Below, piece by piece: positions 1 through 9,485 of a stretch of DNA of 64,000 nt. The notes under the pieces were generated by a model. The model worked only from the letters and a program-made list of their open reading frames with translations, did no database searches and was not told where the DNA came from. How positions within the stretch are numbered: the first letter of the stretch is position 1; the number at the start of each line of letters is the position of its first letter. The stretch is taken from NCBI GenBank assembly GCA_041663445.1, contig JBAYMR010000005.1:22874-86873 (forward strand), in the 5' to 3' direction. Position numbers and translations under genes: made by a program. This DNA is from UBA10161 sp041663445 (GTDB taxonomy: Archaea > Micrarchaeota > Micrarchaeia > Anstonellales > Anstonellaceae).

Positions 1-2
1 AG

Positions 3-860
3 AAGTTCAAGGTCGCGGACAACCCGTCTGTCCCGAAGAAGGTGGATTCGCTCGCAAACGATTCCACCTTGGCAAACGATGCCATCGTGGAGCTGCTTCT
101 TTCCGGGTTTGACGTGCATTACCTGTCAAAGCTCCTGACGGCGGGCGTGCTGGGCAGGAAGGAGAACAAGAAGATGGTGCCAACGAAATGGGCGATTACC
201 GCGACTGACGACATGGCTGCCAAGCACATGATGGATTCCGTGCGCGACAACCGCGAAATCGAGTGCCCGCTCGTCTACTCCAACACCTACCTCGACAACC
301 ATTTCGAGATACTTCTGCTGCCGGGCAGCTGGGAGTACGAGCAGTTCGAGGCTGCGCTTACCAGTGAGATTGAGGAGAGGAAAAGGAAGAGGGAAAAAGC
401 GCTGGGGATTGGCGGGAAGGATGGCAGGGGCGCGCAGGGCGGATTGGAAAAGAATTATGCGGAGGGCCTGCGGTTCGAGCATGCGCCGTGGGAAAAATGG
501 AAAACTGACGGCACGGTGAATTTCTCCGAGGAGCACGAGCCATACGGGGGAAGAAGCGATTATGCCGAAAGCCAGGGCGGCGGCTATTATGCCGCGCGCC
601 TGGGAGTGGTGGAGGCGCTTTACAGGATGAGAAGGCAGGCGCGGGTGGTGCTGTTCCGCGAGATAGGCACGCAATACACCGTGCCTGTGGGCGTGTGGGA
701 GGTGCGCGAGAACACGAGGCATGCCCTTGCAGGCGAGCCGCAGAAATTCGCGACGAAAGACGAGGCGCTATCATGCATTGCCAGCCGGCTCGCGGTCCCG
801 CTGGGGGAGTACATGCGGAAGAGCAAGGTGCTGCTACAGAGAAGGCTCACGGAATTTTAG
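3..860 (+). CDS. nreA: DNA repair protein NreA, C-terminal part (5' end outside window)
   Basis: The frame is open to the left edge, so only the C-terminal two thirds of a roughly 400-residue protein is present. The text around LVPTRW/ITATDD (here MVPTKWAITATDD), the GGYYAARLGVVE stretch and the REIG/GVWEVRE block are characteristic of the archaeal Nre family (former DUF650/651), implicated in the DNA damage response. The protein ends in QRRLTEF, which fits a short PCNA-interacting (PIP) box, Q-x-x-L-x-x-F; a C-terminal PIP box is known in NreA. A GTG at 42 is an internal possible start, but the coding pattern continues upstream of it. Family call is firm; the true start is not visible. Confidence 0.85.
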   Translation, partial: KFKVADNPSVPKKVDSLANDSTLANDAIVELLLSGFDVHYLSKLLTAGVLGRKENKKMVPTKWAITATDDMAAKHMMDSVRDNREIECPLVYSNTYLDNHFEILLLPGSWEYEQFEAALTSEIEERKRKREKALGIGGKDGRGAQGGLEKNYAEGLRFEHAPWEKWKTDGTVNFSEEHEPYGGRSDYAESQGGGYYAARLGVVEALYRMRRQARVVLFREIGTQYTVPVGVWEVRENTRHALAGEPQKFATKDEALSCIASRLAVPLGEYMRKSKVLLQRRLTEF

Positions 861-942
861 GGAGAGCGCGGCAAGCGGGCATGCGCCGGGTTTTGCCCTG
901 GATTTTCGCTCGTTTTAATAATCTTGCACCCGAAAGTGGCGC

Positions 943-1164
943 ATGCAAACGCCTTCGCTTGTGGACGAGATAGAAAGCACAATCAGCGGCGCGGCAAGCG
1001 GGCAGAAAGTGACGCTCATCATCCTGTCCGTGGGCAAGGGAGTATCCGTGGCAAAGGAGGAGATTGTGAAGCGCCTGGCCGGGAAATACCCAGGCGCAAG
1101 CATAGACATCCAGGATGGCGGCGCGGCAGGGAGCGCCACGGTGAAGGAGATTGAGGTCGAATAA
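943..1164 (+). CDS. Small hypothetical protein (73 aa)
   Basis: I do not recognise a family. It is a 73-residue acidic/mixed protein with an alternating strand-helix pattern (VTLIILSV, then EEIVKRLAGKYP, then ASIDIQDGG), compatible with a small alpha/beta fold. The start ATG follows an AT-rich TATA-like stretch (about 913-922) with a short leader. It sits 23 bases upstream of rnhB on the same strand and is probably cotranscribed with it. No signal peptide or membrane segment. Confidence 0.6.
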   Translation: MQTPSLVDEIESTISGAASGQKVTLIILSVGKGVSVAKEEIVKRLAGKYPGASIDIQDGGAAGSATVKEIEVE

Positions 1165-1187
1165 CTTTTTGCAATCTGGCGGTTTTT

Positions 1188-1841
1188 ATGATTATAGGCG
1201 TGGACGAGGCCGGGAGGGGCTGCATCATCGGCCCAATGGTGATTTGCGCTGCGGCAATAAACCCGCTGGACGAGTACAAGATGAAGGAGATGGGCGTGAA
1301 AGATTCCAAGAAGCTCTCGCCTGCGCAGCGCGAGAAGCTCTACCCGAAAGTCGCGCACATGTGCAAGTACGCATGCGCAAAAGTCACCGCGCAGGAGCTC
1401 AACGTCCTCATGGACAAATATTCGCTCAACGAGATTGAGGCGATAAAGATTGCCGGGCTGATAGATTCCCTTGCGCTCCCCGGCGCAACCGTTTATGTGG
1501 ACTCGCCCGACAACGTGCCCGCCAAGTTCGCGCGCAGGGTGGAAAAATACATGAAGACCAAGCACAAGATTGTGTCCGCCAACAAGGCGGACGACCTGTA
1601 CCTCATCGTAGGCGCGGCGTCCATTGTTGCGAAAGTCACGCGCGACCGCGAGATTGAGAAGATAAAGAAGGAGGTCGGCATTGACTTCAATTCCGGCTAT
1701 ACGTCGGACCCGGTCACGCAGATGTACATAAAGAAACGGCACGAGTACCCGGCGCTGTTGCCCTACCTCCGCACGAAATGGTCCACGCTGCGCGTTGACA
1801 CGCAGAAGAAGCTGCTTGATTTCGACGAAGCGAAATTATAG
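1188..1841 (+). CDS. rnhB: Ribonuclease HII
   Basis: Degrades the RNA strand of RNA-DNA hybrids and removes misincorporated ribonucleotides. The N-terminus has the family signature with catalytic D6-E7 in DEAGRG. The later ASIVAKVTRDREI block and the NSGYTSDPVT motif are typical of archaeal RNase HII. At 217 residues it is full length. The ATG start places the signature at residues 4-11, as expected. The downstream neighbour rpoK is convergent. Confidence 0.95.
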   Translation: MIIGVDEAGRGCIIGPMVICAAAINPLDEYKMKEMGVKDSKKLSPAQREKLYPKVAHMCKYACAKVTAQELNVLMDKYSLNEIEAIKIAGLIDSLALPGATVYVDSPDNVPAKFARRVEKYMKTKHKIVSANKADDLYLIVGAASIVAKVTRDREIEKIKKEVGIDFNSGYTSDPVTQMYIKKRHEYPALLPYLRTKWSTLRVDTQKKLLDFDEAKL

Positions 1842-1900
1842 TGCCCGACCTGCGCGCAAGCTCGCGCTAATTATCAAAAATGCCAGACGGAAAAAAGGAT

Positions 1901-2074
1901 TTACCTCATCACTACAAGCGGGATTATGCCCGCGTCAAGCTCGTGCTTCGCCACGTCAATCGAGGACTCGCCTGCCTTGACTTCCAGGAGCGGCGGAGCG
2001 CCGTATGAAATCTGCAGCGCGCGCGCGCCTATGATGCGCGCGAGCTCGAACTTGTTGAGTGTGTTTATTGACAT
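1901..2074 (-). CDS. rpoK: DNA-directed RNA polymerase subunit K (Rpb6 homologue)
   Basis: A small core RNA polymerase assembly subunit. The sequence NKFELARIIGARALQIS is the conserved RpoK/Rpb6 core, and the C-terminal AGIIPLVVMR matches the usual ending. I chose the ATG at 2074 (57 aa); a GTG at 2083 in the same frame would add three residues. It is convergent with rnhB, with a gap of about 60 bases. High confidence in family, moderate in the exact start. Confidence 0.92.
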   Translation of the reverse strand: MSINTLNKFELARIIGARALQISYGAPPLLEVKAGESSIDVAKHELDAGIIPLVVMR

Positions 2075-2150
2075 ATGAACCACGTTATTTGAACTTGGGT
2101 GGGCACGGGTTTTTAATTGTGCTGGAAAACGCCCATTTTCAGGCGCGCGC

Positions 2151-2792
2151 CTATTCCTCCTCGGTTAGCGCAGAGTAGTCCCTGTCGTTGAACGAGTAGA
2201 GCGGCTTTCCGGACATGCGGAGCAGCGCCTCCTGCTCGCTTTCGCATACGGCCGGCTCGGCGCCCGAGTGCGCGGAAAGGTGGAACTTGCCGCCAAACGG
2301 GCAGAGCACGTAGGAATTCTTGGTGTTGGTGACGAAGATGCGCGCGTCCGGGGCGCCGAGGCTCCGCAGCAGGCTGCAAAGCAGGATGGACTTGTCAATC
2401 TCGTCCCCAGCCATTATGGACTGCATGTCGGAGAATGAGAGCCAGAATGCGACCGGGGGGGAGATGGTGGCAAACGAGGCGACATAAGAGCAGCACATTT
2501 TCGCGGCTGCAAGGAAATGCTCCTCGTATATGTAAGGGCGGAAGCCCTCAAGCAGCGAGTCGCGCGTCTTCGTGATTATTGGGTCGTGGGGGAGGACCAT
2601 GCCTTTCAGGTCAGAGACGGACTTGTTCTCATGCTCTTCTATGTCCTCGCGGTAGCGGTCAATTATCAGCTTGTAAAGCTTCACGCGCAGTTCGTCAGAG
2701 GGTTCGGATGGAAGTGCGGCAGGGGACGAAGCAGCAGGCGGGCTGTTGGGCTTCTCGGGTTTCTTCATCAGGTTTTCAAGAAGGGACGCCAT
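2151..2792 (-). CDS. Hypothetical protein, transglutaminase-like region without the catalytic Cys
   Basis: 213 residues. Residues 1-35 are low-complexity Pro/Ala/Ser, followed by a mostly helical domain. The segment GDEIDKSILLCSLLRSLG resembles the transglutaminase-like motif G-D-C-x-D-x-A-x-L-L-x-x-L-L-R-x-x-G but has Glu in place of the nucleophilic Cys. A strand-like stretch (SYVLCPFGGKFHLSAHSG) follows where the His/Asp strands would be. If this reading is right it is a catalytically dead family member; the similarity is short and judged by eye. No membrane segment. Confidence 0.55.
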   Translation of the reverse strand: MASLLENLMKKPEKPNSPPAASSPAALPSEPSDELRVKLYKLIIDRYREDIEEHENKSVSDLKGMVLPHDPIITKTRDSLLEGFRPYIYEEHFLAAAKMCCSYVASFATISPPVAFWLSFSDMQSIMAGDEIDKSILLCSLLRSLGAPDARIFVTNTKNSYVLCPFGGKFHLSAHSGAEPAVCESEQEALLRMSGKPLYSFNDRDYSALTEEE

Positions 2793-2854
2793 ATTTGTTG
2801 TATTTGATGGCTGATATTATAATAATGAGTGAAAAAGAGTGTTGTTTCGTGCAC

Positions 2855-5800
2855 TTACACAAAATACGAACAGGTGACTGGCTGCGCAGGTCCCTGGCAG
2901 ATGAAAGTCTGCGTCCTGGCATTGTTGTCATAGTCTGTTTCCCACTGCACGTGGGTTGGGTTTGCATTGACAGTGATGTTTTGCAGGCCAGCCACTTCGC
3001 ATGTGCAGGCGAGGTCGGAATTGATGTCGGTTTCGTTGACGTCAAGATGCGGAAGGTCGTATTGCAGCAGACCGATAGGGGTGCAGCCGCTTGAGAAGGC
3101 TGCCTCGCTCGTGGAATCGTTGGTGGCGTTCACGTTGCCTATATTTTTCACGCTGACATTGAAATGCACCACCTGGCCCAAGCCCGCGGTTGAGTTGTCA
3201 GGGATTATTGACGTTACGGTATAGTCAGGGCCCACTGGCCTTTCGGAAATGTCAAATCCGAGCTCGCAATGGAGGGGGATGGCAAGAAGCGTTGAAGCGA
3301 CATTCACTTTCATGCCCAGCTGCTGCGGGGCGTTGTTGTGGACAAAGAGCGTGCTGTTCGGGTAGAATGATGCGCCTGTGTAAACCGGGTTCAGCTCTGT
3401 CTCGTTGGCAGTCTGGTTCCAATAGAACGGAGGGCAAGCAGCTACCTGCCCCTTGCTTGTGCAGTTGGCGAGCACCACAACCAACTCAGATGGCTTGATG
3501 GTGCTGTTATGATTCACGAACGAGAGCGTGCAGCGGTCGGGGACCGGAGAGCAGATGATTGGCTGCTCCTGGAAATTGTCGCCCTCGATTGATTCATTTA
3601 TGCTGTCCTGGAAGTCCACTCTCTCCGTGATATTGGAAGTGCCTGGGCTTGAGCAGGTGAATAGCCATGCATCATCCTGCCGGCTCCCGTTTGCAAGCGG
3701 GGCTATGCTGAAGTCGTGCACCACAGACTGGAAAGCCGCGTGCGTGGTGGAGATGGCAGCTGCAGGCGCAAGGCCGATATTTTTAGTGGTGAAATTCGCC
3801 GCGAAAGGCACCCCCATGAAAGCGACTGGGGGCGCAGAGACGTTGGGAACATAGTTTGGCATGCTTAGGAACGGAACGCAGTGCACAGTGGTTGTGTTGA
3901 TGTTGTTGTTCTCTCCTTGTTCGGAGATTGCAAAGCCTGCATCGGCATAAGACTGGAGGGTTACGTCGCCGGGCGTCCACGGGCAGCTTGCAGTGGTGAT
4001 GTTTGTAACGGATGCGCCGATTGCAAGCGCTGGGACGTTGAAGTTGACCACTGATGGCTGGTTGGAGATTGACAGGTTGGTGATGGAGGAAACGGTTGCC
4101 GAAGCAGTGCCGATGTTTGTTGTGGTGACGCTTATGCTGAAGGGTATGCCAGTCAGCGCCTCTATTGGCGCGGTTATTGATGAGACATAGTCTGGCTGGT
4201 TGGCTGGCGGAATGCATTGCACTGTGAATGTGTCGTTGTTGTCAAGCTCGTTTGATTCGCTTACATTCCCGTAGATGTCCGCTGAAGAGCCGAGTGTGAT
4301 TGATGCCTGGTTGCATGCCACTGAGACATTGTCCAATCGCGAGCCGCCAACTGGGAGGGAAGGCACGTTGAAAAGCCAGCTTCCGCCGTTCGAGGCAAGG
4401 AGCTGCATCTGCGAGGCGTTTGCACCGGATGCCAGACCGATGTTGCTGGTGTTCACGGTGACGTTGAAGGAGGAGCCATACACTGCGGATGATGGCGCGG
4501 AGATTGTGGAGATGTAGTTTGGCTGGTTGGCGGGCTGGATACAGTGGACGGTGAGGTTCACGACGTTGTTGCTCTCGTTTTGCTCGCCTATCTGCCCCAG
4601 GAAATCCACAGTCTCGTTGAAGAGCATGCTGCCCTCGGATGTGCATGTGAATGATGATGAGCTGCAGACGGCAGTCGCGCCTGCTGCAAGCCCGGTCACG
4701 CTGCAGTCGCTAACCCAACCATTGTTGCGCGCCAGGCGGGTGGTGGATGATATTGTTGTTCCGGCAGTGCCGTTGTTTTTCGTCTTGGGGGTCAGCGAAA
4801 AGCTCTGCCCGACATAAATCGGCGTGGTCGGCAAAACTTCAAGTATAGGGACGTAGTCTGGAAGGGATGATGGGCTGACAACCACGGTAAACGGGAAAGA
4901 GGTGGAACAGATTTTGGTCGCGCCCGAGCAGTCGGCAGTGGCGCTCGAGTAGTTCACTATGAGGTTGAAGTTGTATGTGCCAGGCGTGCTCGGGGCTGCA
5001 AGCGTGCCATACACTGGCGCGCTCCCCCCAATCGAGACTGTCGGCAGCCCGCTTGTCACGATGGGCTGCGAATATGCCCAGCTTGCATTCACCGCGGTGA
5101 TTTTGGCAGGCTCGCCGTTTGTGGATGGATTGATGACTATAAACGAGAAGGAAAGCGGCTGCCCGGGCGGTACCGTGGCAGGCGTGAGCTGCGGGTTGGA
5201 GAACTGCACCGCGCTGCAGAGGAATGGGTTCTTGACGGTTATTGTCGTTGCTGGGCTGGTGAACGTGGTTGGCGAAGCGGAAAGGTTTTTGTAGAAGTAC
5301 ACCGTTGAAGCGCAAGGCGAGTTGAGGTATGTGGCTGCCGCGGCCAGGCAGCCATCAAGCGAGACTATGGTATTGAACGTGAAGGCTCCGGCTTGGTTCA
5401 GCACAATGGGATTGGAAAAAACAGGGGATTGGCCAAGATACGGCACTGCCGCCTGATTGTAGGCCGGATTGGAGGAAGAGACGCTTGCCGTGGATTTGCA
5501 ATAGATTCTAGAGGCAGCCTGGAAATACGTGTTGCCATTGATGTCCATTACGCCGCCATTGGCATTCATCAGGCGGGATTTCTCGTCTGAAAGTGTGGAA
5601 GGGACGTTAATGCCGCCCATGTAGGTTTGAAATGATGTTGGGCTTGGAAAATATGGGTTTGTGGTGGTCATGCCAGTGTATTGTGACGCAGACACCCATG
5701 TGATTGGTTGATTGGTATTCACTGTAGTGTAAGGGATGGGGCAGCTTTCCTGGGTTGCCGCGTTTGAAAGCAGCGTGTCGTAGGTGTTGACATACCATGC

Positions 5801-6007
5801 AGACGATATTGACGCGGGATTGATTTGCGAGCCAACGCAGTAGACCAGGCTGCCGGGCGAGAAGCTCGGGTCGGCTTTTATATCTGTGGAAATATAGCGC
5901 ACCCATTGGTTCGGCGCGTATGTGAATGACTCGGTGATTGTCCCTGCAAACGATGCCGAGGCTAGGCAAAGAAGAAAGAAAATGGAAAGTTGCCTCTTGG
6001 ATGCCAT
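2855..6007 (-). CDS. Very large secreted surface protein with CARDB-type repeats
   Basis: 1050 residues from the ATG at 6007; a GTG at 6019 would add four residues. The N-terminus is a clear signal peptide (Lys-Arg, then a hydrophobic run ending SASFAG). From about residue 390 onward there are five or six related beta-rich units of about 100 residues, each beginning near P-(D/N)-Y-(V/I) and carrying phrases like T-x-N-I-G-x-A and a closing C-x-P. This matches CARDB-type cell-adhesion/Ig-like modules. Ser/Thr/Asn-rich with many N-glycosylation sequons and paired Cys. No C-terminal membrane anchor is evident. The gene abuts the upstream large ORF (which ends at 6019) and is likely in one transcript with it. 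Probable role: cell surface or adhesin. Confidence 0.75.
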   Translation of the reverse strand: MASKRQLSIFFLLCLASASFAGTITESFTYAPNQWVRYISTDIKADPSFSPGSLVYCVGSQINPASISSAWYVNTYDTLLSNAATQESCPIPYTTVNTNQPITWVSASQYTGMTTTNPYFPSPTSFQTYMGGINVPSTLSDEKSRLMNANGGVMDINGNTYFQAASRIYCKSTASVSSSNPAYNQAAVPYLGQSPVFSNPIVLNQAGAFTFNTIVSLDGCLAAAATYLNSPCASTVYFYKNLSASPTTFTSPATTITVKNPFLCSAVQFSNPQLTPATVPPGQPLSFSFIVINPSTNGEPAKITAVNASWAYSQPIVTSGLPTVSIGGSAPVYGTLAAPSTPGTYNFNLIVNYSSATADCSGATKICSTSFPFTVVVSPSSLPDYVPILEVLPTTPIYVGQSFSLTPKTKNNGTAGTTISSTTRLARNNGWVSDCSVTGLAAGATAVCSSSSFTCTSEGSMLFNETVDFLGQIGEQNESNNVVNLTVHCIQPANQPNYISTISAPSSAVYGSSFNVTVNTSNIGLASGANASQMQLLASNGGSWLFNVPSLPVGGSRLDNVSVACNQASITLGSSADIYGNVSESNELDNNDTFTVQCIPPANQPDYVSSITAPIEALTGIPFSISVTTTNIGTASATVSSITNLSISNQPSVVNFNVPALAIGASVTNITTASCPWTPGDVTLQSYADAGFAISEQGENNNINTTTVHCVPFLSMPNYVPNVSAPPVAFMGVPFAANFTTKNIGLAPAAAISTTHAAFQSVVHDFSIAPLANGSRQDDAWLFTCSSPGTSNITERVDFQDSINESIEGDNFQEQPIICSPVPDRCTLSFVNHNSTIKPSELVVVLANCTSKGQVAACPPFYWNQTANETELNPVYTGASFYPNSTLFVHNNAPQQLGMKVNVASTLLAIPLHCELGFDISERPVGPDYTVTSIIPDNSTAGLGQVVHFNVSVKNIGNVNATNDSTSEAAFSSGCTPIGLLQYDLPHLDVNETDINSDLACTCEVAGLQNITVNANPTHVQWETDYDNNARTQTFICQGPAQPVTCSYFV

Positions 6008-6018
6008 GGCTAAACACA

Positions 6019-9000
6019 CTACTGCAAGTCTACGCCAAAACCTGCTTTGATGCTGAATGGATAGGCGCCTGCAATGTTTTTTTTCGTGCCCACCCCGGCA
6101 CCGACATACGCGCCCAGCTGGCCATCGTGATAGCTAACCGTGCCCTGCACCTGGTCAACAGACGCCCTGTTTGGCGCAAGGTTCCTGTCAAGCAAGACCG
6201 AGACTTCCAAGCCTTTTATTGGCGTGACTTTGGTGCCTGCACGGAGGGAGCCGGTATAAGATGGATTGAATTCGCCCACGGCCATGCCAATGCCCCCGGA
6301 CACTATGGCGCTGATGAACCGGTTGAAGCAATACTCCGCCACGGCGCCAGCATTTGCATTCGTCCAGAAACTTGAGTTGTTTCCCGCAGCGACCAGCCAG
6401 CTTTTGTCCTGCACACCCCTGGTGGTCTGGTATTGCTCGTTGATGTTGAGGTAAGGCTGGATGTTGAATTTGTCAAGCCCGCCCACGTCTATCCTTCCGA
6501 CAAGCGTGGCTCCGGCAGAGAGCACGTTGGCCTTTTCCCCTGTGATTAGCATATAGCCGTCGTTCTGCAGGTAAAGGTAAAGTGCGGACGGGATGGCGGG
6601 GACGCTGAATACTGAATATTGCCCTTCTCCGCCTTTCACTATCGCATAGGTGCCGTCGTCGCCCTTTACATACACTTGGTCATTTTTGGCCTTGAGTTTG
6701 GCGGCCTTCTTTTGCTCCTTTGCGCTCACTCCAAGCGTGGAAAGCTCCGCCTGCAGCAATTCCTTGGTTTCAGCTTCGTTTGCCTCTTGCACAGTGACGA
6801 TTTCCTTCGTCTTGCCCAGGTCTATCTGCATGCCGCCTGACACAGACCAGCTGTATTTTGACAGTTGGTACAGGTCAGCAGCATTGAATTTGGTGGAATG
6901 CCGGGTGGCGTTGGCCAAGCCATCGAATGCCTGATAAAGCTCAGCCCGGCAGTCGGAATTCTGGTCTGAGTTCAGGTAGCCGCGGGCTTCGATGAAATTG
7001 GAGCTTTGTATCGCTTTTACAAACGCCCCGTAGTTGGATTGGTCTGTCAGGTTGCTTAGTATGAACTCCTTGACGCCGGAAGCATCAAGCCATTCAGTGG
7101 TCGCGTTTCGGAGCCCGGTGAAAAACTCCACGGCCTGGCCGCCAGTCAGGCTCTTGGCCATCCGGTCAGGGTGGAAAAAGCCGTTGCTGTCCACCACAGG
7201 GTTGTTCTTGTCTGCCGAAAGCGAATTGTACAGCGGCTTGAGAGCACTGACGAGCACTGGAGAACCCTGCACGTCAATTGAAGAGGCAGGCATCCCGGGG
7301 ATTGAGAGATCAACGGATACTCCTACCGGCTGGAACGAAGTCGGCATGTTATTAATGCGCTGCTCGACGGCTTTGCGGGTGGAAGTGATAACTTTGACTT
7401 TCGCAGGTGCCACAAGCTCTTCAACCGTGAACTTCTGCCCCACGAGCGACGTGGTTATCTTGCCGTCATCAGACTGCGCGTATGCGACTACGGAGTATTC
7501 GCCGGGCTTGAGGCCGCTTGCAGACCATTTGCCAGTCTTGTTGTTGAATGCCAATGGCGCCACTTTGCCTTCGCTGTCCACAACGTAGGCGTTGATGCGT
7601 GCGCCGATGCCGATTATGGAAGGGACGGCGACTATGCCAATCTCGATGCTTGCTCCTTCCCCTTTTTTCACTTCTATGCGGTTTTTTTCAAGCTCGTCCA
7701 TGCCAACGGAAATGCTGGCTGGGAGCGAGGTGGAAATCGATGCCGAGCGGGAGCTTCCGTCCCCGCTGTTCTCAATCGCCTCGACAAGCAGGCTCTGGTT
7801 GCCGCGGTCTTCCACGCGCAGCCCTTCCTTGTTGCCAGGGGAGTAGCGCAGCCAGTACTTGTTCATGAGGGCGTAATCGTTTTTGCCAAGCGCATCTGAC
7901 AGCTTCGTGTGAGCGTTGCGCACGTCATCTTTTGGATTTTTCTCAAGGTAGGAAAGCACCGCGTCCATGTGTTCCTTGCCGTGCAGGCTTGCCTTGTTGG
8001 CCTTGAGCCAGTCCCGAAGGTCCGTAGGCAATGACTTGTCGGCCATCAGCCTGCCCATGACCTCAGGGGGCAGGTCCTGGAAAAAGTAAAGCGAAGGCTT
8101 GATGTCGGATTCCGAAATATTGATGGTGGAAAGATTCTTGCCGGCAAGGCTGGCATTGAGGTCTTTTATGTAATTGTAGACCAGGCCCGCGCGCTCGCCG
8201 GCCAGCTTCCAGTTCTCCTTGATGGCGTTTGCAAGCGAGCTGTAGTTCTTGCCGTCATAGAAAACCTCTATGCTCGCAGAGCCGTTGACCTGGGGGCTGT
8301 TCGCGTTGAGCTTTCCTATGAAATTCTGGCCTTCGGGCTTTGCCAGGAAATTTTCAATGGGCTCCTGGAGCTCGGAGCCATACTTGATTGTGAGCCCTTG
8401 GAACGCAGACACTGTAAGCCGCTTGCCGATTTCCGCGTCTTTTTTCGGGTCAACCCTGTACTTTTGGCCATACCAAAGCTCGGCGTTGCCAGATATTTGG
8501 GCTATGCCTTTGCCGTTGCCTGCAAGCGACATTGCGCCTTGCGGGTAGCTGGAAATGTCATTATCGGAAAATGAATGGGACTCGCCGGTAATCTTGGAGG
8601 TGAGCCGCGTGGTCTTGCTGGTGCCGGTGAAGCCAGACTTGATGGAGGGTGCGGCGGCTTTTTGCTCTGGGAGTTCGCCTGTGTACTCGCAGGTGAACTC
8701 CACAGTATAGGAGTTTCCCGAAATGCCCTTCCGCTCGACAAACTCTGAGCCGAAAATTTCCGAAGTCGTGCCGACCTTGGAATCGAATTTCGCAGGAAGC
8801 GACTTGAGGATGCTGTTGGCAAACTCATCAGCCTGTTTCCTGTTCGCGAACACGAAGTAGTAGCGCTCGTTCTCGACTGTGCTTTCCGTCTGCTGTGCAG
8901 CCGCTGCATTTTGCACGGCGATGTCAAGGACATTGGTGAGCTTGGCGAGTGGGACAGCTGGCAGCAGAAGCTGCCCGCCCTCTGAGCGCGAGGCGTCCAG

Positions 9001-9312
9001 CACCGCGAAATAATTCTGGTAGTGGACAAGGTTGCTTGCAAACTGCGCGTTTGTTTTGTTTGCATCGTACAGGTCAAGCAGGCTCTTCAGCCCGACGTCC
9101 TTGGCGCCTTTTTCCGTGAGCCAGGTGGCTGCAGCGCAGCAGAATGCCTTGCTTTTGTCATCCTTGTTTGCGGCGGCAAATGCCTGGACGTCTTTGGAAA
9201 ATTCGATAAGCGACTTGGCATCCATTTTGAGGGAAATTAGCCGCGTTTCAAGGTCAGTGAGCGTTGTTGTTTTGCTGTCGGCAACGTTTTTGGATAACTG
9301 GAAAAGGAACAC
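6019..9312 (-). CDS. Large putative surface protein with beta-barrel-like C-terminus
   Basis: 1097 residues; family not recognised. The first ~550 residues are mixed/helical. A carboxypeptidase-regulatory-like beta unit follows (around KTGKWSASGLKPGEYSVVAY). The last ~200 residues alternate polar and apolar residues with Gly-rich turns (for example VGRIDVGGLDKFNIQPYLNI, SGGIGMAVGEFNPSYTGSLR, GQLGAYVGAGVG), a pattern like outer-membrane beta-barrels. The start is a GTG (9312) preceded by GGTGGTGGT; no convincing signal peptide is seen, so the start may be wrong or secretion atypical. It precedes the CARDB gene and diverges from the secreted gene at 9486. Confidence 0.6.
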   Translation of the reverse strand: MFLFQLSKNVADSKTTTLTDLETRLISLKMDAKSLIEFSKDVQAFAAANKDDKSKAFCCAAATWLTEKGAKDVGLKSLLDLYDANKTNAQFASNLVHYQNYFAVLDASRSEGGQLLLPAVPLAKLTNVLDIAVQNAAAAQQTESTVENERYYFVFANRKQADEFANSILKSLPAKFDSKVGTTSEIFGSEFVERKGISGNSYTVEFTCEYTGELPEQKAAAPSIKSGFTGTSKTTRLTSKITGESHSFSDNDISSYPQGAMSLAGNGKGIAQISGNAELWYGQKYRVDPKKDAEIGKRLTVSAFQGLTIKYGSELQEPIENFLAKPEGQNFIGKLNANSPQVNGSASIEVFYDGKNYSSLANAIKENWKLAGERAGLVYNYIKDLNASLAGKNLSTINISESDIKPSLYFFQDLPPEVMGRLMADKSLPTDLRDWLKANKASLHGKEHMDAVLSYLEKNPKDDVRNAHTKLSDALGKNDYALMNKYWLRYSPGNKEGLRVEDRGNQSLLVEAIENSGDGSSRSASISTSLPASISVGMDELEKNRIEVKKGEGASIEIGIVAVPSIIGIGARINAYVVDSEGKVAPLAFNNKTGKWSASGLKPGEYSVVAYAQSDDGKITTSLVGQKFTVEELVAPAKVKVITSTRKAVEQRINNMPTSFQPVGVSVDLSIPGMPASSIDVQGSPVLVSALKPLYNSLSADKNNPVVDSNGFFHPDRMAKSLTGGQAVEFFTGLRNATTEWLDASGVKEFILSNLTDQSNYGAFVKAIQSSNFIEARGYLNSDQNSDCRAELYQAFDGLANATRHSTKFNAADLYQLSKYSWSVSGGMQIDLGKTKEIVTVQEANEAETKELLQAELSTLGVSAKEQKKAAKLKAKNDQVYVKGDDGTYAIVKGGEGQYSVFSVPAIPSALYLYLQNDGYMLITGEKANVLSAGATLVGRIDVGGLDKFNIQPYLNINEQYQTTRGVQDKSWLVAAGNNSSFWTNANAGAVAEYCFNRFISAIVSGGIGMAVGEFNPSYTGSLRAGTKVTPIKGLEVSVLLDRNLAPNRASVDQVQGTVSYHDGQLGAYVGAGVGTKKNIAGAYPFSIKAGFGVDLQ

Positions 9313-9485
9313 ATGACCACCACCAATAGATAGGCGGTTTCTCTTTAAAATGGTATTGTGCCTGAAGGGAAAGTCACGTCTATGGAAGCAGGTACATTAG
9401 TTGTAACAAATGGAATACCCCTGATTTGCTACTTCAAACCAAAGGTTTATAAAATGGATGTGCATAAATGGAAAAGCGTGGGAAT

